64,000 nt of DNA from positions 186,001 through 250,000 of the forward strand of contig QOOS01000001.1 in assembly GCA_003331425.1 (NCBI GenBank). Direction: 5' to 3'. Origin of the DNA: Candidatus Nitrosopumilus sp. (lineage in GTDB: Archaea; Thermoproteota; Nitrososphaeria; Nitrososphaerales; Nitrosopumilaceae). The notes below the pieces were generated by a model. It ran no database searches. It was given only the letters and a program-made list of their open reading frames with translations, and was not told the origin of the DNA. Numbering within the stretch: position 1 is the first letter of the stretch; each line of letters opens with the position of its first letter. Below, piece after piece: positions 26,042 through 33,922 of this stretch. The translations under genes were made by a program, and so were the position numbers.

Positions 26042-26251
26042 TTATGTTGTTAATTCTGGTTTCAAAGACCATGCAATTCCTAGCATGATGAATGGAATTG
26101 ACATGACCCCAATTATTCCTAAAACTGTATTAAATTGAGCATCAGAAACTGCAGGATTGTTAATTATCCATGGTAGTGGTAATGTGATTACTATCCAAAT
26201 TGCTCCTAATAGAATTATTAGTTTAGCTCTAAATTTTTTCTTACTTTCCAT
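26042..26251 (-). CDS. Small two-helix membrane protein
   Basis: The 69 residues hold a basic N terminus (MESKKKFRAK) and two hydrophobic helices (11-29, 41-62) with no recognised motif. It lies 13 bp upstream of cysQ and points the same way. The role is unknown. Confidence 0.55.
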   Translation of the reverse strand: MESKKKFRAKLIILLGAIWIVITLPLPWIINNPAVSDAQFNTVLGIIGVMSIPFIMLGIAWSLKPELTT

Positions 26252-26291
26252 ATCATTTCGTAATTTTGGGTTGTATTAAATTCATGTGAAT

Positions 26292-27035
26292 TTATTTAAT
26301 TGATTCTCCTCCATCAACTGTCAGTACTGCTCCAGTAACCCATGATGCATCATCTGATGTAAAATACAATGCAGCTTTTCCAATTTCATCAGGTTTACCA
26401 ATTCTTCCTAATGGATGTTCATTATTCATAAATTCTATATCTTTTTGATTTTTTAAAAATGGTTTTGTCATATCTGTATCAACTACTCCTGGACAAATAC
26501 AATTAACTCTAATTTTGTCTTTAGCATATTCTAATGCCCAACATTTTGTGAGGACAATTAAAGCAGCTTTTGAAGCTGAATATGCATCAGCATTAAATCC
26601 TTGATATGCTTTTAATCCTGCATCAGATGAGATGTTAATAATACAACCAGATGTTTTTTGCAAATGTGGTATTGCCTCTTTAGTAAATCTAAACTGTCCA
26701 GTTAAATTAACATCTAACACTTCATTCCATTCTTCCTCATCAATTTCATGTAATTGTTTAATTTTTGGAAATATTCCTGCATTATTTACTAAAATATCGA
26801 GTTTACCAAATTTTTCAATTGTTTGATTTAATACATTTTGAACTTCACTCTTTTTTTTAATATCACATGTTATTCCAAATGAATTTGTAATTTGTGCTTC
26901 AGCTTTTTTTATTTTTTCAGAGTCTTTTGATGTAATTACTACCAATGCTCCATTTTCTGACAGAATTTTTGCAATGGCAAATCCAATTCCTCTACTACCA
27001 CCTGTAACTAAAGCAATTTTACCCGATAATTTCAT
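26292..27035 (-). CDS. Short-chain dehydrogenase/reductase (FabG-like)
   Basis: From the inner Met (27035) the 247-residue protein begins MKLSGKIALVTGGSRGIG, the classical start of an SDR Rossmann fold. It has the NNAG motif, the catalytic Ser and YSASK tetrad (Y and K of the active site), ICPGVVDT and ends GAVLTVDGG. A longer frame to 27071 would add 12 residues not typical of the family. The closest named type is 3-oxoacyl-ACP reductase, but substrate cannot be told. Confidence 0.85.
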   Translation of the reverse strand: MKLSGKIALVTGGSRGIGFAIAKILSENGALVVITSKDSEKIKKAEAQITNSFGITCDIKKKSEVQNVLNQTIEKFGKLDILVNNAGIFPKIKQLHEIDEEEWNEVLDVNLTGQFRFTKEAIPHLQKTSGCIINISSDAGLKAYQGFNADAYSASKAALIVLTKCWALEYAKDKIRVNCICPGVVDTDMTKPFLKNQKDIEFMNNEHPLGRIGKPDEIGKAALYFTSDDASWVTGAVLTVDGGESIK

Positions 27036-27169
27036 CAGTTTTAAAATCCAATTTCGTAATTTATAGATCAATTTGATGAAAAATTATTAAAATAATTTAA
27101 TAATATTCAGTATTATTAGTAATTATTTTGAAAAAATCTTAAATATTAAAATTTTCTATAATAGTTAAT

Positions 27170-27297
27170 GTCGAAAGTTGTTATTTCTATCGACTAATTT
27201 GCGTAGCCCCGCAGAACGAAAAAGGCACTCAGGCGTTTGACGCTTGACCACAAGAGGAAATCTCTTAGTGTTCTGCAGTTATGGGGTTTACGCCTTT
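27170..27297 (+). ncRNA. GC-rich structured RNA candidate
   Basis: In a 260-bp gap, a GC-rich island folds into a compact structure. GTCGA (27170-27174) pairs with TCGAC (27190-27194). GCGTA, CCCC and GCAGAAC (27201-27217) pair with GTTCTGC, GGGG and TACGC (27270-27293). Inside lie AGGCG/CGCTT (27231-27245) and AAGAG/CTCTT (27252-27266) hairpins, making a three-way junction. A TTTT run at 27294-27297 follows, and TATA-like AAATATTAAAA lies at 27141-27151. It does not match tRNA, 5S, SRP or RNase P signatures. The strand is inferred from the trailing T run. Confidence 0.6.
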
Positions 27298-27734
27298 TAC
27301 TTTATCAAATCCACTGATACTGAACCCTTTACGTTCCCATTTGGATCAATACTAATTGAAATTTCTTGTGAAGAATCAATTATGATTTTTTCATTTCCAA
27401 CATATTTCCACGTAAAATATTTTGCAGTTTGAGATTCATGTGGAATGCCTACTAGTTCAAAATTTTCTTCAAATGTATAATTTTGACCAATTAATTTTAT
27501 TGATAAAATTTCAGGACTACTGCCGTTTGGAACAAATCTAAAAAAATATGTTCCTGGCTCAATCAAAAATTTATCAGTATAAACTCCATTAGCATATAGT
27601 TCAGGATCTGCTAAAGTTATGTGAAATATGTCCTCATTGATTATTTCATTTTGATCTGAAAAACCTGTAATCCAATCAAATGCAACAAATCCCAGTATCG
27701 GAATAATCACCATTATGACTATTTTTTTATTCAT
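27297..27734 (-). CDS. Membrane-anchored extracytoplasmic protein
   Basis: The 145-residue protein from the inner Met begins MNKKIVIMVIIPILGFVAF, a signal anchor, and continues with a beta-sandwich-like exported domain (YANGVYTDKFLIEPGTYFFRFVPNGSSPEILSIKL, and later ITKSVSVDLIK-like strands). The profile resembles GOLD/Emp24-type beta sandwiches, but that is a weak call. The gene ends at the T run of the structured RNA candidate. Confidence 0.6.
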   Translation of the reverse strand: MNKKIVIMVIIPILGFVAFDWITGFSDQNEIINEDIFHITLADPELYANGVYTDKFLIEPGTYFFRFVPNGSSPEILSIKLIGQNYTFEENFELVGIPHESQTAKYFTWKYVGNEKIIIDSSQEISISIDPNGNVKGSVSVDLIK

Positions 27735-27849
27735 AACACAAATCACAAATTCTATTATAAAAAATATTTTTTATTCAGCTAACTAAATTTCACGTCCTGT
27801 TAAGCAAATTTTACACTTGAAATTAAGTAATAACTCCAGAATCTAATTT

Positions 27850-28491
27850 ATGAATGGTCTTAATGATAAATGGTCCAAACAACCAAAAACAGGCATAGCT
27901 GATAAAATTAATGATACAATCAAGCCTAAAGGTCCATTAAAACCACGAGTTCAAGATGGTATTAAAAAATTACAATCACAAATCAAAAAATTAGATTCTA
28001 TGTTATCCAGTTTAAAAGAACGTGATGCTAAATTATTTCAAAGAATTGTAACTGCAACACAAAATCATGATGTTCAAACTAGTAAAGTTCTAGGAAATGA
28101 ATTAGCTGAAGTTCGTAAAGTTACAAAAATTTTAAGCAGTGCTAGAATTGCTTTAGAACAAATTGAATTAAGATTATCTACATGTAATGATCTTGGTGAT
28201 ACTGTAGTTGCTATGGTACCTACAATGGGATTAATGAAGAATCTTAAATCATCACTTGGAAAAGTAATGCCTGGTGCAGAGCAAGAAATTGGTCAGATGG
28301 CAGAAATGCTTGGAGGATTTATGACTGAAAGTTTCGCAGGTGACGCAGCATTTGGTATAGACGAAACAACTAATGCAGAATCTGAGAAAATTTTACAAGA
28401 AGCTTCTGCTGTTGCTGAAAGTTCAACTGGTGAAATGTTCCCATCTGTTCCATCTACTAGTAAAGAACAAACAAGCTCTAAATTTTTCTAA
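27850..28491 (+). CDS. cdvB: ESCRT-III (CdvB/Snf7) family protein, paralogue 1
   Basis: The 213-residue helical protein has the Snf7 layout: a basic amphipathic start (KINDTIKPKGPLKPRVQDGIKKLQSQIKKLDSML), long helices to about 130 and an acidic tail (TTNAESEKILQEASAVAESS). It shares most of its length with the protein at 52683, including KPKGPLKPR-like and LGDTVVAM/LGDAMVAI blocks. CdvB polymers constrict the membrane in thaumarchaeal division. It overlaps the coiled-coil gene on the other strand by 4 bp. Confidence 0.87.
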   Translation: MNGLNDKWSKQPKTGIADKINDTIKPKGPLKPRVQDGIKKLQSQIKKLDSMLSSLKERDAKLFQRIVTATQNHDVQTSKVLGNELAEVRKVTKILSSARIALEQIELRLSTCNDLGDTVVAMVPTMGLMKNLKSSLGKVMPGAEQEIGQMAEMLGGFMTESFAGDAAFGIDETTNAESEKILQEASAVAESSTGEMFPSVPSTSKEQTSSKFF

Positions 28492-28961
28492 TTTTCTATA
28501 GAATCTCTGCTTTCTTTAATTTGTTTAACTCTATTTCCTTCATCGCCTACTATAGTATCAATACCTGAAAGCTTATCTCTCAAACTATTGATTATAGTAG
28601 CTACTTCATCTGCTTCATTTTCTACTTTCATTCTTTTATTTGCTAATTGCTGAATTCCTCTATTTTCTTCATCAATGTATTCACTAACTTTTTCTAATTT
28701 TTCTTTAAGATTTTTGATATCTACTGATTCTTCTTCTATATCTTTTTCAAGCATTGTTCTTTTATCTTTAAGATTTTTTATCATTAAACCCACATAATCA
28801 ATTGCTTCTTCTAATTTTGCGCGTTTTCCCATTAATTCTCCAATACCTATAGTTGATTCACTATTTGGTGATGCCTCTACTGATTCTTCTTCACTAACAT
28901 TCTCTTCAATCCTTTCTTCCATCATTTCTCCCCCTTTCTCTTCTTTGAACTTATCAAACAT
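28488..28961 (-). CDS. Long coiled-coil protein next to an ESCRT-III gene
   Basis: The 157-residue protein is acidic at the N terminus (1-40) and almost wholly heptad-like from about 45 to 155 (KRAKLEEAIDYVGLMIKNLKDKRTMLEKDIEEE and further repeats). No PRC-barrel domain is seen, so it is not CdvA. Convergent placement with the CdvB-like gene suggests, but does not show, a link to cell division. Confidence 0.6.
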   Translation of the reverse strand: MFDKFKEEKGGEMMEERIEENVSEEESVEASPNSESTIGIGELMGKRAKLEEAIDYVGLMIKNLKDKRTMLEKDIEEESVDIKNLKEKLEKVSEYIDEENRGIQQLANKRMKVENEADEVATIINSLRDKLSGIDTIVGDEGNRVKQIKESRDSIEN

Positions 28962-29116
28962 TTTATGATTTTCTATTGAAATTGGGAATAAAAAGTTATT
29001 ATGAATCTCAAAGCTGACCTTGTGAATGAATTTTGATCCAATTTTTTAGCCTCATTTGGATAATTTTTTTGATAAAATTCTCATTTTTGCCAAAAATAGG
29101 GGATTTTTTTCAGTGA

Positions 29117-29142
29117 AACGGCCGTTCCGCTTTGCGTTCCGC
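29117..29142. promoter_or_regulatory. Palindrome and direct repeat upstream of a winged-helix gene
   Basis: AACGGCCGTT at 29117-29126 is a perfect 10-base palindrome. It overlaps the first of two copies of CGTTCCGC (29123-29130 and 29135-29142), 12 bp apart. These GC-rich motifs stand out from AT-rich surroundings 50-75 bases before the gene at 29193 and may be its operator. Confidence 0.45.
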
Positions 29143-29192
29143 TATAAAGTTTCAAAATGTTCCTCATTAACAACACCATTCTATACTAATGC

Positions 29193-29480
29193 ATGTCAAA
29201 ACAACAGTATAGGTCCGAAATGGGCATAATGGGTGATATCTTAGATGTGACTGCCAATGGTGGTCGCGATGGAATCATTGTATCTGCAATCTCTCGAAAA
29301 GCCAACCTATCTCACTATGCAGTATTAGACAAATGTGAGAAATTGGTAGAAGCTGGCTTAGTAGAATCAGTCAAAAACAATAGAAATAGAGTCTTTCAAA
29401 TAACTGAAAAAGGTCTAGGCTTTTTCCAGGAATTCAAAAGATTTCAAACTCTTGTAGAAAGCATGAATCTAAGGTATTGA
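29193..29480 (+). CDS. Winged-helix transcription regulator, HTH_45-like
   Basis: The 95-residue protein begins MSKQQYRSEMGIMGDILDV and shows a helix-turn-helix (IVSAISRKANLSHYAVLDKCEKLVEAGLV) followed by a wing (NRNRVFQITEKGLGFFQEF). This single-domain winged helix is greatly expanded in thaumarchaeal genomes. It is the first gene of a run of three and carries possible operator sequences upstream. Confidence 0.85.
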   Translation: MSKQQYRSEMGIMGDILDVTANGGRDGIIVSAISRKANLSHYAVLDKCEKLVEAGLVESVKNNRNRVFQITEKGLGFFQEFKRFQTLVESMNLRY

Positions 29481-29576
29481 TCTCCATTGAGCCTATTAAT
29501 CGAACCAATCCAATCGAAAAAATCTCTAGGAGAGGAGGGAATACTTTTTGTAAGGAATGACAGTATCTTTGATACA

Positions 29577-30509
29577 ATGGTCAAAGTACCCCTTTTGGTA
29601 GCTAGTATGATAATTGTAGCAGCTTTAATGCCAATCCAATCTTCCTTTAGTACTCCTAGAGATCTTGATCTAATTATTTATCCAGATGGTTCTACTCATA
29701 TTTCAACAGAAATTGATGTTGATCCATTCTTAACTGATTATGAAGTAAATCTTTTTGGAAGTACTATTGATAATTTAGTTGTAATAGGAGATAGTGGATT
29801 TCTCTTAGACGTTGATGTGATAGACGATACAGCTTTAATCCAAACTTTTGGTTCATCTGTAATAACTATTGAATATGATATTCATGATTTAGTTTCTAAA
29901 CAAGGTAGATTATGGACATTCTCTTTAGATTCTCCTTCTGATTTTACATTACTATTACCAAAAAATTCTGCTATAGTTGGTATGACTAATTTACCGTTGA
30001 ATATGGAAATTATTAATGAACAAAACCAATTAACATTATCTTCAGGTTCAACTGAAATAGATTATTTTTTTAGCATCAACACAATTTCAAGTACTACTGA
30101 AGAAATAGTAAATGAAGAAGATAATTCGTCAAACATAATTATTGTTGGAATAATTGGTGGAATTATTGTAATTGCATTAGTTTCTGTTATCATAATTACT
30201 AAAAATAAACAAAAAAATGTTAAAGCAATTGACGAAGTTGTTACAATTCCGAAAAATAATATTTTAGATCTTGAAACAATTTTTAAATTAAAACCTGATT
30301 TAAGAGAAGACGACAAAGAATTAATCAAATTTATTTTTGATAATAACGGTGAAGCACTTGAAAGTGAATTACGAAAAAATTTCTTACAACCTAGAACCAC
30401 AATGTGGCGTGCAGTAAAACGATTAGAACGTGAGGGTGTAATTGAAATAGAAAAGAAAGATTTACAAAATTTGGTAAAATTACGTAAGAGTATGGAGGAA
30501 GACAATTGA
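29577..30509 (+). CDS. Membrane-spanning one-component regulator with winged helix
   Basis: From ATG 29577 the 310-residue protein has a signal peptide (VPLLVASMIIVAALMPIQSSFS), an exported beta-rich domain (about 25-175), one membrane helix (IIIVGIIGGIIVIALVSVIII) and a cytoplasmic winged helix (LIKFIFDNNGEALESELRKNFLQPRTTMWRAVKRLEREGVIEI). A TTG start at 29487 would add 30 residues before the signal. The layout suits a sensor that transmits an outside signal directly to DNA. The target is unknown. Confidence 0.75.
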   Translation: MVKVPLLVASMIIVAALMPIQSSFSTPRDLDLIIYPDGSTHISTEIDVDPFLTDYEVNLFGSTIDNLVVIGDSGFLLDVDVIDDTALIQTFGSSVITIEYDIHDLVSKQGRLWTFSLDSPSDFTLLLPKNSAIVGMTNLPLNMEIINEQNQLTLSSGSTEIDYFFSINTISSTTEEIVNEEDNSSNIIIVGIIGGIIVIALVSVIIITKNKQKNVKAIDEVVTIPKNNILDLETIFKLKPDLREDDKELIKFIFDNNGEALESELRKNFLQPRTTMWRAVKRLEREGVIEIEKKDLQNLVKLRKSMEEDN

Positions 30510-31336
30510 AAAAATTAGCATTTTTTGCAATAATTGTTTTGATTTGTGGTACAATGTCCCCATCATTAGTTAATCATGCATATGGACAAAATGATCCAAG
30601 TATTCTTTTACGTATTGCAGTTCAGGCAGACAAACAAATTGTAAACCAATTAGATAAAAAATATGAAAATCAAATACCAAATAATATCAATATTTTATAT
30701 GATAAAGGTCATACAGCGGTAAAATCATTAGACCAATCTCTATCAAGTAATGATATTGAAAAAGCTAAACAAGATTTTCTTTTAGCAATGAATTCCTTTA
30801 TGCAAATTTCTAGAATTATGTCACAATCCTCAGAAAAATCTATTGAAGTAAATGTATCTGTAATACCCCACCAAGCTTTAGAATCTAAAATAGATAGGAT
30901 AGAAAAATTTGTACAAACTTTAGAATCAATTTCTAAAAAACATAATATTGTTCAAAATAAGGATGAATTTACTAAAGCTCATTCTTTAATTAAAGAAATA
31001 CGTGACCAAATCACTTCTAATCAAAATCCCTCTGAAAAAATCACTGAATTAAATAATTTAATGAATTCTATTCAAAAGGAAATACGTAATTCTATAGCTG
31101 AAAAGCAATCTAATGCTATCAAAAACTTCTTTGAGAAATTCCTTGTTCAAATCGATCAAAAATTAATTGAAGCAAAAGATCTGGATAGGAATCAAATTGA
31201 AATTGATAAGGCAAATGAATTAATCGTTGAAATTAGAGAATTGCTATCAAAAAATCAAATTAATGATGCAAAAAAAGTGTATTCTGAATTAAAAGTTGTT
31301 CTAAAAGATATTGGAATTTCAGTCAAGATAACATAA
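30506..31336 (+). CDS. Exported helical protein coupled to the membrane regulator
   Basis: The 276 residues start at TTG 30506, overlapping the regulator stop by four bases. A signal peptide (LAFFAIIVLICGTMSPSLVNHAYG) is followed by long helices with charged repeats (about 60-276) resembling an extended helical bundle. Translational coupling suggests it is the exported partner or ligand of the membrane regulator. The family is not recognised. Confidence 0.7.
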   Translation: MKKLAFFAIIVLICGTMSPSLVNHAYGQNDPSILLRIAVQADKQIVNQLDKKYENQIPNNINILYDKGHTAVKSLDQSLSSNDIEKAKQDFLLAMNSFMQISRIMSQSSEKSIEVNVSVIPHQALESKIDRIEKFVQTLESISKKHNIVQNKDEFTKAHSLIKEIRDQITSNQNPSEKITELNNLMNSIQKEIRNSIAEKQSNAIKNFFEKFLVQIDQKLIEAKDLDRNQIEIDKANELIVEIRELLSKNQINDAKKVYSELKVVLKDIGISVKIT

Positions 31337-31367
31337 GCTTCATATACATTTTGTAAAGAGTTTCAGC

Positions 31368-31562
31368 ATGGTCTCAAAATCAATTATTGTAGGAGTAGGT
31401 ATTCCAATGATTGTAGTTGGTGCTTTAATGGCCTGGTTATGGTCTCCAATGGGAGGGGAATTACAAAGTCAAGTTGAGTTAATTGGTAGTACAATTGGGA
31501 TCTTGGGTGTAGTATTTTTCATTTCTGGATTATTTTATACAAAAGAACCGAAAATTGTATAG
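31368..31562 (+). CDS. Small two-helix membrane protein
   Basis: The 64-residue protein has two hydrophobic helices (IIVGVGIPMIVVGALMAWLW and LIGSTIGILGVVFFISGLFY) separated by a short loop. It follows the exported helical protein by 31 bp in the same direction. The role is unknown. Confidence 0.6.
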   Translation: MVSKSIIVGVGIPMIVVGALMAWLWSPMGGELQSQVELIGSTIGILGVVFFISGLFYTKEPKIV

Positions 31563-31606
31563 GTTAAAGTCATTAAATAAATAATGAAAAAATTTAGTAT
31601 TATTAC

Positions 31607-32320
31607 TTGAAAGTAAGACTATTTGAAATATTCACATCAGTTGAGGGAGAAGGTATTCTTTATGGAACAAAAACTCTTTTTGTAAGACTTGCTGGATGTC
31701 CTTTCACATGTTTTTATTGTGATACTAAAGAATCATTACCGCTTGATTCTGGTGAGGAATATTCAATTGACGAAGCAATTGAATTAATTGATTCTAATTT
31801 ACAAAATCAAACTTACAAAGTAAATTTTACTGGGGGTGATCCTCTTATTCAACATCAAGCTGTTGCTCAATTAGCAAAACATATTCAAACAAAAAAAATT
31901 CCTACGTATTTAGAATCATCATGTTTTGATATTGATCGTTTTAATCATGTTTTACCGTTTATTGATATTGTAAAAATTGAATTCAAAACACAGGATTCTG
32001 ATTTTGTAGATTCTGAGCACTATGACAAATTAATTAATCATACAATGAAATGTCTTGAATCTTCTGTAAATTCTAAAAAAACAACTTTTATCAAAATTGT
32101 TGTTAGTTCAAAAACTCAACCAACTGAATTCAAAAAATTAATTGCAAATATTTTTGAAATTATTTCAAAGGATAGTATTGATGGATTTGTAATTCAACCA
32201 ACTTATGGAGTTTCTGAGCCTTCTTTGGATTTACTGCTTAATTTGTATGATATAGTATTTCCATATTATATTGATGTCAAGGTGGTTCCTCAATTGCATA
32301 AATTCATTGGAGCGCCATAA
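31607..32320 (+). CDS. queE: 7-carboxy-7-deazaguanine synthase (radical SAM)
   Basis: The 237-residue protein contains the QueE radical-SAM cluster motif CPFTCFYCD (C31, C35, C38), the FVRLAGCPF start and a TGGDPL motif for SAM binding. It makes 7-carboxy-7-deazaguanine on the route to preQ0 for archaeosine. The start is TTG at 31607. FolE and QueC are next door, forming most of the preQ0 pathway; QueD is not in the window. Confidence 0.88.
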   Translation: MKVRLFEIFTSVEGEGILYGTKTLFVRLAGCPFTCFYCDTKESLPLDSGEEYSIDEAIELIDSNLQNQTYKVNFTGGDPLIQHQAVAQLAKHIQTKKIPTYLESSCFDIDRFNHVLPFIDIVKIEFKTQDSDFVDSEHYDKLINHTMKCLESSVNSKKTTFIKIVVSSKTQPTEFKKLIANIFEIISKDSIDGFVIQPTYGVSEPSLDLLLNLYDIVFPYYIDVKVVPQLHKFIGAP

Positions 32321-32384
32321 TCTTAGCACCTGCGTAAAAATCAGATTAGGTTCAAATACTAGAAAAAATGCATAAAATTACAAA

Positions 32385-32942
32385 ATGGACGAAGAACGTG
32401 TAAAAAAACTCGTAAGAGAACTAATTATTGAAGTTGGTGAAGATCCAACACGTGAGGGATTAAGAGAAACTCCTAAACGAATTGCAAGTATGTATAAAGA
32501 AATTTTTGCTGGTTATGACTCTGATTCAGAATTATCTGTACAGTTTTCAGAAGATTCTGATGTAGTTATTGCACGAGATATTCAATTTTATTCAATGTGT
32601 GAACATCACATGTTACCATTTTATGGTAAAATCCACATTGCTTACTCTCCAAATGGAAGAGTCTTTGGTATATCTAAATTAGTTAGATTAGTTGAAAAAT
32701 ACTCAAAAAGATTACAAATTCAAGAGCGTGTAACCAAAAATATTGCCGATGAATTGTATTCCCAGGGAGTAAAAGGTGTTGCAGTTTTTGCTGATGCTGA
32801 GCACCTTTGCATGAAAATGCGTGGTGTTAGAAACGATGCAACCCTTTCTTCGTCAGCATTTAGAGGAATTTATGAAAATAAAGAAGAAAAAGAGAGTGTT
32901 TTGGCACTAATTAGAAAACGCTCATCAGATTCATCATTTTAA
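32385..32942 (+). CDS. folE: GTP cyclohydrolase I
   Basis: The 185-residue protein has canonical FolE1 motifs: EGLRETPKRIASMY, SMCEHHMLPFYGKIHIAYSP (zinc Cys and His), FGISKLVRLVE and AEHLCMKMRGVR (second zinc Cys). It converts GTP to dihydroneopterin triphosphate, feeding preQ0 and, in principle, other pterins. The bacterial-type FolE1 rather than the archaeal MptA form is present. Confidence 0.93.
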   Translation: MDEERVKKLVRELIIEVGEDPTREGLRETPKRIASMYKEIFAGYDSDSELSVQFSEDSDVVIARDIQFYSMCEHHMLPFYGKIHIAYSPNGRVFGISKLVRLVEKYSKRLQIQERVTKNIADELYSQGVKGVAVFADAEHLCMKMRGVRNDATLSSSAFRGIYENKEEKESVLALIRKRSSDSSF

Positions 32943-32983
32943 GAATCTCAAATATTAAATAATCAATATTTTTCACCATCAAT

Positions 32984-33229
32984 ATGGGAAAAGCAAATCC
33001 ATATGTTCACATTCCAAAAGAGTCATTTCCAAGCTGGATTTGGTATGCAGCTGAATGTGTTGGTCTTATTGTTATTGCTTTTCTATCAGCAGTTCAAATT
33101 ACTAATACATTTGAAGGATTAACTACTGAACAACATAACTATATGATAACTGGAATTTTTGCATCATTCTTTGTAGTTTGGTATGTGCTAATTAGAAGTA
33201 TAATTCTAAAAAAGAAAATTCTTAGATAA
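32984..33229 (+). CDS. Small two-helix membrane protein
   Basis: The 81 residues show a short polar start (MGKANPYVHIPKESFPSW) and two membrane helices (IWYAAECVGLIVIAFLSAVQI and YMITGIFASFFVVWYVLIRSI) with a basic end (LKKKILR). It lies between folE and queC, with TATA-like AAATATTAAATAATC upstream. The role is unknown. Confidence 0.6.
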   Translation: MGKANPYVHIPKESFPSWIWYAAECVGLIVIAFLSAVQITNTFEGLTTEQHNYMITGIFASFFVVWYVLIRSIILKKKILR

Positions 33230-33234
33230 ATAAT

Positions 33235-33909
33235 TTATTTAAGATACTTTGTTTTATCTGTGATTCCAGCTTTTGTAAATGCAATTTTTCTATTATTACA
33301 AGATTCACAAATTCCACAGTGGTATTTTTTATTTGCATAGCAACTCCAAGTTTTAAAAATTGAATCACCTAAATTTTTAATTCCAGATTTTAATAAATCA
33401 CTTTTTGATAATCCCTTTCGATATGGTGACCAAATTTCAATATTTTTTCTTAATTTTGAATTAATTCCATCAATTTCACCTTCATTAAACGCATTTTCTA
33501 ATTTTTTTGCAAACTTTGGTCGACAATCTGGATAATTTGTATCTCCTGTATGTGCACCATATGCAACAAGAGATGCATTAAGTGTAAAAGCCCATGCAGA
33601 TGCTATTGAAAGAAATACTGCATTTCTTATTGGAACTACAATTGAATATTCAAATTCTGTTGGAATTTTTCTCTTTGAACTTGTTAAAACATTTGAATTC
33701 CCATAAAGATTTTTCATAAAACCAATATCAATAATTTTATGTTCTTTTAATCCCAATTTTTTTGCAAAAGATTTTGCTGCTTTAATTTCCATATTTGCTT
33801 TTTGACCATATGAAAATGTAATTCCATATAATTCATATTTTGATTTTAAAAATGATACAGCACATACAGAATCCACTCCACCACTAAATACAATTACAGC
33901 CTTTTTCAT
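33235..33909 (-). CDS. queC: 7-cyano-7-deazaguanine synthase
   Basis: From the inner Met the 224-residue protein begins MKKAVIVFSGGVDSVCAV, the PP-loop of QueC. A C-terminal zinc cluster with four cysteines (CYANKKYHCGICESC) and YGITFSYGQ complete the family pattern. A longer start at 33945 would overlap thrB and lacks support. QueC makes preQ0 from the QueE product, using ATP and ammonia. Confidence 0.9.
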   Translation of the reverse strand: MKKAVIVFSGGVDSVCAVSFLKSKYELYGITFSYGQKANMEIKAAKSFAKKLGLKEHKIIDIGFMKNLYGNSNVLTSSKRKIPTEFEYSIVVPIRNAVFLSIASAWAFTLNASLVAYGAHTGDTNYPDCRPKFAKKLENAFNEGEIDGINSKLRKNIEIWSPYRKGLSKSDLLKSGIKNLGDSIFKTWSCYANKKYHCGICESCNNRKIAFTKAGITDKTKYLK

Positions 33910-33922
33910 ATTAATCATTAAA

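Noticed and set aside
27170-27297. Interpretation as tRNA, 5S rRNA, SRP RNA or RNase P RNA
   Set aside because: No T-arm consensus, arms too short for 5S, no SRP tetraloop-helix 8 signature and no RNase P core sequences; left as an unclassified RNA.
27244-27432. Open frame of 62 codons on the plus strand crossing the structured RNA candidate
   Set aside because: It overlaps an exported-protein gene on the other strand and the RNA stem; composition and the lack of a start signal do not support coding.
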